Source: Bryopsis sp. KO-2023
Taxonomy: Eukaryota > Chlorophyta > Ulvophyceae > Bryopsidales > Bryopsidaceae
Reading direction: 5' to 3'
DNA length: 64,000 bases
Assembly: GCA_030272585.1 (NCBI GenBank)
Contig: BSYQ01000010.1
Coordinates: forward strand, 930,001-994,000
Shown here in pieces: positions 12,811-24,572 of the stretch. The number at the start of each line of letters is the position of its first letter. Position 1 is the stretch's first letter. Position numbers and translations under genes: made by a program. Below the pieces are notes generated by a model, which saw nothing but the letters and a program-made list of their open reading frames with translations, was not told the DNA's origin and made no database searches.

Positions 12811-13586
12811 TTTCAAGAAAAGTATTAAAAAAAAACTGGTATGTTCTGATATGCTTCTTGCATGTGTAGCTCGATTTTATCGATTCTTTGTTGATTGGTG
12901 GATTTTTTTTGTCTTCTCATGGTTTGGAATGAAAAATGCAGTCGTTATGCCAACAGCTCGTTCTAAATCACTAGATCCCCTGAACCCCTTCATTCTTGCA
13001 AAATTATGCCCCCCTTTACTTTTTTTTCTCTCACAAAAATAATGGCAAATCACACCAGGTCCCTCCACCTCTCCCCCACCCCACCTATCTTTTTCCTTTA
13101 GTGGTGAAAACTCCCACAGAGTTGGGCAGACAAGAAACTCACCCCTCGATTGCCGCAACGTCCTGGAGCCAAAGTCGGCATCCGAAGGCCTGGAAACGCG
13201 TTCATGTTTTGCGAACCAGTGCAAGGAGGGGGAGGGGAACACGGCCTGAGGGGCACGCGCGAGCAGCCAGGGATGATATTATGGATTTCTGGACTCCAAA
13301 CAACAGGAAAAATATTAACCTTACGTAATCTTGCTTTTTTTTCCCCTCTCACTCTTTTTCGTCAGTAGCACATTGGTTTCTTTGAGGTTGGCAGGGGTTG
13401 TTAGTCTTATTAAATGCTGGAAAAAGACTGGCAGAAAAAAGATTGGATTGGTAGATGCCAACGACTCGCAGCAGAAACGAAACGGTCCCCTCTCCTGAAA
13501 CGGCTGGGTTTTTTCTCTCTTTGTTTTCGTGCGGAGACGTGTTTTTTTTTTTCGAAGTTTAAGGATTGGATTGGGAGAGAGGGGGA
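12811..13586. promoter_or_regulatory. head-to-head intergenic region between PAM71-like and RBR ligase genes
   Basis: This is a 776-base gap between two divergent start codons, so it should contain both promoters and 5' leaders. It is T-rich near 12890-13060 and has G/C-rich patches near 13200-13260. The small ORFs resemble nothing known. No clear TATA box or other element could be assigned by eye. Confidence 0.4.
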
Positions 13587-16500
13587 ATGGCTACGAAAGA
13601 GCACAGGAAGAAAATCACCCAAGCACAACGGGAGCTTCGGAACGCTTTCGCAGACGGAAACATAGCGTGGGTGGATAATGAATTTTTTCAACAGAGTATT
13701 GCTTCCCTGTTAATCATAAAGCAAAATTTTTTGGACAATGACTGATTGGTGGTGGCTGTTTTTTTGTTGTTGTTTTTTTGTCCAGGCGAGCAGAAGAGGC
13801 ACTATTTCCGAAGAAACCAACATGGAAAAGAAAGATCGCCAGATTTTTCCATGGCATGGATGTGAGTTTGGCAAGTAATTTTGCCAGACCGAAAACACAG
13901 ATATTTACCATCGCTGAAAAAAAGTTATTTTATGATGTTGTTTCCTCAAAAAAAAAATAGGCATAACAAAAAAGAGGTGCTATACACGGACGAAAACAAA
14001 ATCTGATTTTGAGGTATGTGTTTGCACCACCTTTTGTTCAGACAACCCCTGCATCCCTTAGTTTTATATACGAGGACGATTCCGGCTGCCAACCAGTTCA
14101 TTACTTGTGTGGGGAGATTTCCCCTCGATTGATAAACTGGTCTGTTTGCGGCCGAGCCTTGCGGTCGCTGTTCACCTGGTTTTTCAATTTGCTTTCGCCC
14201 AAGCCCAAGCCTGTCCAGCCGCTCAATCGGGAGAAAACCAACGACGAGCTTAGAGCATCGTTGCTGTGTTGGCTGATCGAAAGGGGGCAGCTGCTGGACT
14301 TCAGTTTGGTTAACCTGAGGTGGGTGCAGTAAACAATACCCATGGAGGAAAATGTGTATAATCCATAATGTATAATGCATTTGACAATTTTCATGACTTC
14401 GTTTATATTGAATTTATCTGTTCATATCTGCATGAAAATTTCCTGAGGAATCAAACTGAAACCGGGAGCAAGATATATGTAGATATGTTTTTTCATCAGA
14501 GAATTTTCCGGGGAAGGGTTTAAGGGTTATAATAATCAAGACTGTTGATTTTTGATTCTTGTCCAGAGGTGAAAACCCTTTGCATTGCTGTGCAAAAAGC
14601 GGATCTTCCCACGTCCTTCGCACAGTTTTGGGGTTGGCTTCCACTGGGGACATCGCCAGCGATCACTCCCCATGCACAGGCTCTCGAGATTTCGCCGATC
14701 GAACACCCTTGGACACAGCGTTGAGCCAACAGCATTGGACCTGCGTCCGAATCCTTTGCTACCATGGAGCTTTGAGGTACAGCCCTCTGTCAGTCGAAGC
14801 TAAGTCCAGCGTAGGCTCAGCAATTCGTGATCGCCCCGAGTGCAAGGAGATTCCTGGGGGTCCAGGGATGATTGGGATGTTCAGCACACTGTCGAGTGCC
14901 GTGTCCGACGTGTTTGGGAATTCGAAAGCCAAAGTGAAAAGGTTGGAGCGGCGGCTGGAGAGAGCGGGCGATACGGAAGGCGAGGTCAGAACATTGACAG
15001 GGTCCCAGGATTTGGAACAAGTGCTTCAGGGTTCGGTGGGAAATGTTATGTCACCTACTGGGTTGAGTGAATCTGGGGCGGCGGCGTTGCTGGCCGCACA
15101 TAATTACGATGAAAGGGCAGCAATCGAGGCTTATTCCAACGACCCCACTGGTGAGGGCACTCATTGTGGTCAAGCACTGTCTGTCATGAGAGCTCCCTAT
15201 GACTGCGTTCAAAATTCAGCCAAGGTGCCCAATTGAAAAATAAGCCACACGATATCGTGAATATTGTTGGTCTTTACACGGTAGGAGCTTAGTCATGGTG
15301 TGGCCATGTTGTTCTGACAATAGAAGTAGTCATGGTTTACCCAGAAGTTTGTCTTGTTGTTTTCCATCTGATTCTAGGGACATTGGCGGCGGCTGGGTTG
15401 TCTTGTGGGCTTTCTGGAACGAATGAAACCTCGGGTCCAGGCGAACCTCAGAATTGTATCGTTTGCTTCGACCAAATCGAAGCTGGGAAGAATCAATCTG
15501 TGAGTCTGACATGTGGACATCCCACATGCGACGATTGCTGGAGAGGTTGGTCAGTAAATGGGAGGGGTGAAGCTGATTGTGTTTCCTTGAAGTTTATTAT
15601 GGTGTTTCATTGGGATAGGGAATAAAAGCTTAAGTAGTGCATTTGTTGCATAATTGGGAAGAGTGTTTTATTGGTAGATGGTGTGCTGGATTTTGCTTTT
15701 TTTTCGACAAATATGCAGAAATATGCAACCCAGCCCCCCCCCATTTTTCACAAACTGAAATGATGTCTTCCCTACACATGGTTTCAGTTTCCAGTCAAAT
15801 TTAACAAGAGGTGTCAATTAGTCAGCTTTCAATGCCACTTTTCAAGAAAACATATCGAAGCAGAAAAATACTGTATAAGTGATGGTTCAATCAAATGTTC
15901 GTTGTACTACAAATTCAGGCATAATTAGAGCTAGATTGGACGACGGGGATGTGCACCACACCGTTTGCCCAACTCCAGACTGCAACCTTCCTTTGCCCAT
16001 GGAATCTGTGGAGAAGCTGGCCAGCAAACACCAGAGCGCACGCTTCAAGTCACTCTTGTTCAAGCGTTTCGCAGACTCAAATCCTGCTATCCGATGGTAG
16101 GGTTTTTCACTTTTCGCCGCTTCGCAAAACTTTAAACAATATTAGTCATCATCAGGGGCAATCAGATCAAAAATCGAGGGCTCTGGTGAAACTTTGAGAT
16201 TTTGGCTCCATCTGGGGAATATCCTATCAGGAAATTTACCCCATAGAAATCAGTGGCGGTCGCGCTAGGTGGCTGCTGCAAGCCGAAAAAAATATCAAAA
16301 AAATAGATTCTTCCTGAGGAAGAGTATATTGGATCAACAAACATGTGTAATGGACATGCAATTGGACAGGTGTCCCCGGCCCGGATGTAGTAATTCTATA
16401 GCTCTCGTTGATGGGGAAAATCCGAGTGAGGGTGGCTTACTTCAAGTAGTTTTGGCAGGGCGGCCTGTCGGAGTGGAGTGCACTTGTGGACATCGATTCT

Positions 16501-19500
16501 GTTGGGTTTGCTTGCAACCAGCTCATGAACCAGCTGCATGCAATCATGTATGTATATTTCCTTTTTTTTTGCTTTTTCTTCTTAATAAGTCTATGCTTTT
16601 CAGTCTATGCTTATCTCAATGGATGCTTTATGGATGTCCGTGGACTTTTTCAAGTTGTGTTTGCCTTTTATTTCATTTCTTTTCGTTTTTATCATGAAAT
16701 TTTTTTTGTGAACACAGTCGCAAATTTTTCTTTGGATAGAATCAATGATTTGCACAGTGGATGGGCTATAGAAAACTTTCAGCCTCCGTGGACTGCATTT
16801 GAAAAAAAAAAAACAAAAACCGATGGACAGACTTCCCTTCCTCTTTTTTCTTTCCTGCCCGCTCCCCTGACGCGCTGTCAATGATTTTTCTGTCGCTGTT
16901 TTTTAAAGTTTCTTATGGAATGTTCAGGTGAGGGAATGGCAATCGACCCTCAAGCAGCTGCATGAGGACAACGAATCCAGATCTGTGCATTGGCTGAATC
17001 AAAAAACCCAAATGTGTCCAAAATGCCATTCACACATTCAAAGAAATGGCGGTTGCAATCACATGCAATGCACAGTCTGTCAACAGCACTTTTGCTACAA
17101 ATGCGGACGTCGATGGGACGGCCACAACGATTTCTTTCAGTGCAGTGCCGTGTCAGGTGGGGTGGAAAATTTTAAAAGAAAAATCTTTTTCATGAAAACT
17201 TCTGGGAATGGAACGCTTCATGAAAGGATAAGAATAGGGATTGTGGGTGTTTTTTTCTGACCTGGGTTTGAATGCTTCAACTTCTTTGATGTTGATTTTT
17301 GGTGAATCTTTCCGTTGGAGCTTGCAACCACTAGCCTTCATTTTATCCAGTTGATAATGAAAAACTTATCCTCAAAACTCAAAACCAGAATTTCCTTACT
17401 GTTGCACCTACAACATACTCCCACCCCCCCAAACTCATCCAAACAAAATTAGGTAAAGACGTGTGTACGTGCTCGGGTCATGTCTGTCATTCATTCACAA
17501 ACTGATACCTTTTTATTGGACCCCATGTCAGACTCCCAGCATAATTCTGACGACGAGGATTCTGCCCGGCCCGGTCCCTCGCAAGCCACCAGCAGCAACA
17601 CCACTTCCAGCGTTTTCTCCTCTGTAATCAGCCGGATAAAATCTATAACAGATACCTATTGGTGGGAATGGTACATGCAGCAGTACAGTGCCCAGGACAC
17701 CAGCCCTGAGGATTTGAAAAAAATCGGGAAATACATGATGGCTATGCTAAATCTGGGCTGTCCGCAAGGAGACGAGGGGATGTGTGTGGAGCTGGGGACC
17801 TCCGTTGAAAACAAGTCGCTGAAGTCGAAAGATTTGAGGTTGAAAAAAGTTAGCAGGAAATCGAAGGATATAACTGCTGCTGGGACCGCTGGAGAAATCC
17901 TGCATTGTGAGTCCGGTTTCTTATTGTGGTGGTGTCTTCGGTGAACAAATTTAGAAATCATATGTGTTACTGTGTCGGTGTTTTTTGGTTAGTTTCCTTG
18001 CGGCCAGTTTCTGAATTTGAAACTGGGAGATAGTCGGAATTCCATCTGGTGGGAATTCTAAATTCCGTGTTGAATTCGATTTTAAATCCATTGTGTCGAT
18101 GTCAAGTATATAGGGGGTGCAAAAAATAACATAAGAATAGAGTTAGGGCTGGATGAAAAACTTTAATCAGAATTACGATTATAATACAAACAATACATAT
18201 TATTATTGTATGTATTAATTTGGTTTGTATTTGCAGATGTGGGGGATTTGCGGAATGTGTTCGAGACGATTGAATCGATGGTGGTGGAAATTTGCTTGGC
18301 CCGAGAAGTTCTACAGAATTCCTACATCATGGCGTTCAACATGAAGCGGGGAAGCAGGAAAAAGTGAGCTCACTTTTTGTTTCACTTTTTCCGAATGTCT
18401 TACATTGGGGTTGAAATTGTCATTTAGCCCCCACTAAATGAATGCACCATATGATTGTTAGTGTGCTATGGAGCCTGACTTCAGCTAAACTGAGACATCG
18501 TTTTTTTTTTGTTTCCAACTTTTTTTTATCACTTTATTTTTCCTTCTTTATGGATGCCTACCATTCTTTTGGCGGTGCCGTTTTGTTCTTTTTTTTTGGG
18601 CAGGGATTTTTGTACAGGGGAAAATAAATAGGAAAAAAAAAATGTACTGTCGAAGTCACTCCTGGAATGATAGATAGGACAATTGCGTAGTGCATTTTTG
18701 AAATCGTTCCCTTCTGTTTGCATTTTTTTCTTTCTTTCTGGAATGGAAGGGAAGAATGTCCTTCTGAATGTCTATGATGGTTTTTCCAACAGATATTTGG
18801 AAAACATGCAATCCCGATTGTCCTCCGCCTTGGAGCAGCTCTCCTTTGTGATTGCCCAATTTCCTGGCTTCTCTGAAGTGAGTTCAATTTTCCCGTGTTT
18901 TTTTGTTGTGTGTGAAAAGCTGTTAATTTTTTGCTCCATCAGGACTTCAATCTTATTATTTTTCGAGTGTGTTTCAAATATTTTCTCCAGTTCTTGTGAT
19001 GGTTTTAAACTTGGGGCTTGATCGTGTTTTTCTCACAGTTGGTTGCGATGCAATGGGTAATGGAAGGTAAAAAAGAAGATTTATTGAAGGAGGCCGAAAA
19101 ACACATTCGTCAGATCGATTCCGGTAGGTGCCAATCATTTTATTAACCTCATACCTGTTTGCAAAACGCAATTTTTTCAAAAATTGTTTCTGGTTTTTTG
19201 AAACAAGCATTCGACCAATTCACCATCCTATCAACACAACACAACCCCCAAGTTTCATTCTCCCGCATCGTTCGATGTCTTTTTCGAATATTTCATACGT
19301 TGTTGTGTCAGACCCAATCGAATGAGATTAATTATAGTACAGATCGGAACTTGGCAGCAAGGATATAGTCTTCTTCTTGGTTGTATCTAGGTCTTTCTGT
19401 AAGCTTCGATATGCTGTTTGATGTATGACCGAAGTAACAATGTTCAATTATTGTTGTTGTTTTTTTGCCCTATTTTTTTGTCACAGATATTATGAGACAA

Positions 19501-19758
19501 CGTCAATTTTTCTATTGCATGGCGATCGCATCCTTCAACACCGATCTTCGAGATTTGTCGTCTGAAGTGCATCAGATGCGATGCAACATCACAAAGTCTG
19601 CCCGGCTGGGCTTACTGCATAAACGACAGCCCCCGACCATTTCTGAACAAGTCCTTTCACCGCCGCCGTCACAGCAACCCCAACCCTCTTCCATAACCCC
19701 GACAGAATCAAGGGGAATGGATTGGATAACCTGGCTAGTCAAAGGCATGGATGGGTAA
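13587..19758 (+). CDS. ankyrin-repeat RBR (RING1-IBR-RING2) E3 ubiquitin ligase, ANKIB1/Ariadne type
   Basis: Fourteen exons keep frame: 13587-13666, 13786-13861, 14042-14319, 14567-15150, 15378-15545, 15919-16096, 16370-16547, 16928-17156, 17351-17452, 17532-17906, 18237-18363, 18793-18877, 19039-19123, 19487-19758, giving 938 aa. Order of parts: ankyrin-like repeats (about 70-225, with GENPLHCCAKSG and DRTPLDTALSQQHW), a UBA-like helix set (about 315-340), RING1 (CIVC, then CGHPTCDDCW), IBR (about 455-514, CTCGHRFCWVC) and RING2 (about 547-590). RING2 contains GGCNHMQC, whose last Cys is the expected ubiquitin-thioester residue, as in HHARI. A Ser/Asp-rich linker and an Ariadne-like helical tail with YWWEWYMQQY and YLENMQSRLSSALEQL follow. 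RBR ligases take ubiquitin from E2 onto this Cys and then onto substrate. Ankyrin plus RBR plus Ariadne matches animal ANKIB1; the usual plant ARIADNE proteins lack ankyrin repeats. Exon 1 (donor at 13667, GTGGGT) is the weakest part. Confidence 0.88.
16754..16820 (+). repeat. LINE-derived 3' tail (dispersed repeat copy 1), in RBR intron 7
   Basis: The segment AGTGGATGGGCTA is followed by TTTCAGCCTC, a short spacer, CATTTG and a long A-rich tail. The same order appears at 47114 and 51496, and the latter adjoins the end of a LINE ORF. It lies within an intron on the sense strand. Confidence 0.62.
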
Positions 19759-20403
19759 CCTAGCCAGTGAATCAGATAGATCAATCGAGTGGTGTTTTTT
19801 TGGGTTTTTTTTCTTGCTTTCTTGCAACCCCCAATTTTGTCCAAGGGGCATGAATGAATCAAAAATATTTCCGTTTTCTTAAATGGAAGGGGTTTGGACC
19901 TCGCTTGGTTCTGGTAGTGAACTATGGTATTGACGATTTTGAAAGGGGGGGGTAGATTTCATCAGTGTTTCAATGGGGGAGCAAGAAAACTGAACGATGG
20001 AGTGTCCTTGAGGGCCTGTATCATTAGAGGGATTAGGATATATGGTGATAAAATAACAAGGTGTATTGGCACTGTAATCTAAGCATTTGGGCATGACGAG
20101 AGTGTCGTGCAGACCACAAATAACACAATGCAATTTTGTTTTTGGCCTCCTCTCATTCTCTAAATTGCGATACAACCGATGTAACACAACAAATGGGTTT
20201 TGTTTCTTTCCCTTACTTCTCTAAGTTTTTAGATGCATGCATGATTTCGGGTTTTGGAAAGATTCGGTTTAGATGGTGAATGAGAGGATGAACGGCTCAC
20301 CCAGGCGTGCCATTCTGAACATTTCATATCCCACCCCTTCAGACAAGAAAATCGCAGATAAGAAAATCAGAAACAAGACTTCCCCCCTAGTGCAACAACG
20401 CAT
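19759..20403. other. tail-to-tail intergenic region between RBR ligase and Hsp70-like gene
   Basis: 645 bases between two stop codons, likely both 3' untranslated regions. No ORF, RNA or repeat stood out. Confidence 0.5.
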
Positions 20404-23400
20404 TCAGATCAATTCATCCTCCATGAAATCCTCCTCGAAACTCTCCCCAGAATCTTCGTAATGTTTCTGGGCGTATGCTCGCATCAAAGACGCTTGGAAG
20501 ACATCCATCAACATGACATCCTCCACATCCCCCTGGAAAACACCGGCTTGGACGGCCGCCCCCAACGCCACTGCTTTATCCGGATCCACGGTGCTGTCAC
20601 GCACTCTGAATCCCGTCATGTTTGTGACGAATCTCTGCACCAACGGCATTCGAGTGGAACCCCCCACCAGCAGAACTTCAGAAACGGGATTCCTTGCTTT
20701 GGGCCTCAGTGTTGGTATTTCCTGAACCCAAAAAAACGAAAAATCAAATTCACAATCAGCAACAATGTCGAGCCAAGATGTACATCTATCTCATTCAATG
20801 CTCAAGCCAAAAGCAATAACCACACATTCATCCTCACAAGAAACTGTGGCATTCTTGTTTGAGATTCAACGGTGATCATGCCAATCAACGCTCAAACACC
20901 AGAGAGTAAACAGCACCACTTCTGCAAAAAGATGTAATGACTGGAAAAGAACATCTCACCCACGCACACACACAAGAATTGTGGCTCAGCAGCGCACATA
21001 TCGGAATTGCATGCTGTGAAAAAATATGCTGTTTAAGTACCAGAGGAAGGGCTGCCACACAGGAGATACGCACATGGGTAAAGCTTTATTCTTAATTTTT
21101 TCCAGGAGGCTCATGCACATCTTAATTGGGAATTTTTTTGCAAAGAAAGCAAAACTCACGTTTTCTTGCTTTGTAATGGCAATGGGCTCCACTCCAGCTT
21201 GAACGCAGCAGTGATCCACAGCAGTCCTTGCTCTGATAAACAGATGTTTGGAAAGCCGCTCCAATAACCGCTGAGTCAACACAGCCTTCACCCCTTTTCC
21301 CAACGGAATCCTGCGCAAAACAAGAAAAACTCATCGAAAACAAAACCATCTTTACACTAAAAAAGACACCCTCATGTGCAACTCTTTTCAGAACTGTTGT
21401 GATTCGACTATGTCCCAAAATATCAAGGGTGCTTTCAAAAAACTTGAAAAACGAATAAAAAAAACCCTTGAAAACTGAGAGGAATCAACGCTCACCGGAG
21501 AGCCACTCTGTCTGCGGAGGACAGTTGCATTTTTGCATACTCTGCCAAACCCTTCAAATTAGACATGACTTTTGGGCTTTTCCAGTCGATTTTCGCAGGG
21601 ACGAGATGATCTTGTATGATCCAATTGATTATGGCCTCATCCCAGTCATCGCCACCCAAATGTGAATCGCCACCTGAGCGATATCAATTCAAAAATTTCA
21701 TTTCCTCACCTCGGTATGTCATTCTCAATTTATGGCTGGACACCATCAAAACATATATGTTTCCTGGGTTGATCATGGGGGGTGGTGTTTTTTGTTTTTT
21801 TTTTTCGCTAGATTCACAACTGGTTGGTAGACGCTTCCATTCGGAGGAAAAAAATTCACACTCATTTAGGCTCTGTGTTGCAGTTTTAGCTTTGTCAAGG
21901 TTTCAGGATATGTCTTCAACCCAGGAGTTGCTCAATCTGTTTTCCTTTCTTTTTGAACAGCTGGATTCACTGGAGGTCAGAGTCCTTAGTCATAAATTGT
22001 AGACCCACTTCAATTCATATTCTGGACATGCCCATACGTTATATATCCTGTTTCAAAATATACATCGGATCAGTGTTTGCATCGTTTTTCGAATGGCTTA
22101 CCGGTGGCTAAGACTTCAATCACTCCCCCGCCAACCTCCAGAATGCTCACATCCAAAGTGCCCCCTCCCAGGTCAAAAACTAACACGGTTTGTTCTTCCT
22201 CCAAATCCACTCCATAGCCCAATGCACAAGCGATCGGCTCCTTTATCAATCGAACTTTTTCCAGGCCCGCCAAGGTACCTTCCAAGCAACACAGAATTTC
22301 CACCATGAACGATCTATGCAAATGAAATTGAATGCGTTTACCCCAAGGAAGTTTTGTGTAAAATTCATGTGGGGTTGCATTCAAATTCACCGAGAGAATT
22401 TGAACAGATGGACTGGTTAAGATAAAGCTCAGAAAAACACTGCAACTGTTTTTGATATGGAAGTCAGGTATAGGACATTTTTATCATGGTGTTTCCAGAA
22501 GCCACATTTATTTCATCAGGTTTTTCTTTGTTTTTTTTTTTTGAATTAACTGGCAGCACACTCAAGGGCTAATCCTTTTTGGGTGATTTTTTCCAGGCCA
22601 CCACAGAAAAAAATAAAAAATGAAATCCCCCTCCCCCCCAAAAAAAAAAAAATTATTATTACTTAAATTAAACTGAAGAAAAAAAATGAAGGGGAAGCTG
22701 AACACAAAGAATTACCAGATGACTAATACCGGCAGCAGTGGTCGCCTTCCTTTGAGCCTCATCAAAGTAAGCTGGCACCGAAATCACGGCCTTTTTCACA
22801 GGTCTTCCAAATTTTTTCTCAATTGTCTTGATCAGTTTACTCAAAATAAAACTCTGGACTTGCTCAGGGGACAGCACCCCGTTTTCTGCGAAAGGGCAAT
22901 CCAACAAAACTTCTCCGGAGGGCCCTTGGTTCACTTTGAATGGCACCAGCTTGATTTCGTCCTTCACTTCAGAGTACCTTTGATATATACATATTTCTTT
23001 ATTTCTTTATTCACTTATTCATATTTTTCGTGGTGAAACAAAAAATTCAATCGCTGCAAAATCATGGCAAGGGAGGTTGACTAACTGAGGAGCGAATCCT
23101 ATTGTTTCTTTAGATGTTTTGAAAAATATCGGAAGACTAGTATTTTGTTACTGTGCCCACATTACAAAAAAAATCGAATCAGAGATTACTCTTTTCTTTC
23201 ATGTAGTTTAGCAATGATAAACAAGGTCCATCCCCACATCAGACTTTAAAAAAAAAAGGAAACGCTCTGTACATCAATTTTATGAAATTTGTTCTATTTG
23301 GGGAGGGGAGTGGAAAGTTGGTGGAATAGTCAAGTGTGTTTCGAATCATAAAAACCATAACCACCAAAATCCAACCACGAAAAACTGTTCTTGGCTGAGC

Positions 23401-24036
23401 AGACAGCAGCACCAGATGGATGAAAGCTTAAAACATATCTCACCTTCATTTCCAAACCACGATAAAAACTGATGAAAACTGATCACAGAAAACTGCTGAT
23501 AATGATTACCTCACCTACCTTCGGCCAATGAATCTCTTCACAGAGTAAAACGTCGTTTTCGGACGAAAGGCTGCCTTTTTTTTAGCCTCCATTCCCACCA
23601 ATACTTCGCCCCCCTCCCCAAAGGAAACCACAGATGGTGTAATCTCATGGCCTTCATCGTTCGGCACAACGATTGGCAGTCCATTTTCAACGATCGAAAC
23701 CGCTGAATTCGTCGTCCCCAAATCAATCCCCACCACTATTTCATCATTAAGAGCATTCAAGCATTTCCCCAGGCTCCGTGTCAGATTTTTTGATGCATGT
23801 ACATTGTGTTTGAGGAAGGATTTGCATGCCGGGGGTGACAGATGTGCATGTCGGACACATCCATTCATGGATGAAGCCCTATTCGAAGATGACATGCATG
23901 CATGCCGAGAATGTGCATGCATGCTGCATGCATGCTTGCATCTCCGTCGATGAGAAATCGTATGATGGAATGCAGCGGGGCACGGGGTGATTGACGAAGC
24001 ATGTCCTTGGAAATTTGGTAATTGTTGATAAGACAT
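20404..24036 (-). CDS. Hsp70-family protein with nucleotide-binding domain only
   Basis: Six exons keep frame: 24036-23519, 22977-22730, 22278-22102, 21673-21496, 21310-21160 and 20721-20404, giving 529 aa. The ATPase signatures are present in order: [12 protein letters not shown] (about 103-114), [38 protein letters not shown] and [13 protein letters not shown]. The NBD ends at the usual [11 protein letters not shown] and is followed by a short acidic tail (EDFMEDELI) instead of the substrate-binding domain. Family members normally run to 600-680 aa, so the peptide clamp and lid are absent. This architecture resembles HSPA13/STCH and some plant short Hsp70s. The first about 95 residues are His/Cys/Ser/Met-rich and could be an organelle-targeting region. 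The ATG at 24036 has an in-frame stop just upstream. The sequence resembles DnaK-type more than cytosolic Hsp70, suggesting an organellar site; that is inference. Confidence 0.87.
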
Positions 24037-24572
24037 GCTTCAAATATTCGAAAGCAGCGGCTGGGAACCCTCCTAAGCAATTCATGGCATCAACAAACCA
24101 ACACAATTGAACAAAAAGAAGAAAAAAACGCATCTCTTATGTGTTTCTGTCGAGATATATACACATATCCTTGGCTGAAATAAAAGGCAAAACCAACCAA
24201 ATAAATAGCCCTAATCATGCAACTAGGCTGCATGAGCACCATTACCTGGTTTCTTTTTCTCTAAGAACGATCGGCGGCGCCGCCAGAATCGCTGCTTTTT
24301 TTGTCTGTGTGCTTTGGGTTGAGCAGGGCCACCTTTCCAAAATCCCTGCAAGAGTTCGTTGTCGATTCGATGTTTCGGACGTGAATGAATTTTTTTCAAG
24401 TCTTTTACCAACACGGCATTTGTCGCAGAACAGGGTCGTACAACATTTCCATGTGTAGACCAAATTTCCAGCCAGTTCATCCAGAACACACTAGAACACA
24501 CTGAGACAGACGACACCACTTCTTTTTCAAGGTTCGCCAAATTAACACAGCCCACAACCGCAGCGATCAAAG
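24037..24572. promoter_or_regulatory. shared head-to-head promoter region of Hsp70-like and CYP40 genes
   Basis: Only 536 bases separate the divergent start codons of two chaperone-related genes. ATTCGAAAG at about 24049-24057 contains half-sites of the GAA/TTC heat-shock type, but I do not see a full three-unit heat-shock element. Co-regulation is therefore a suggestion from position only. Confidence 0.4.
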
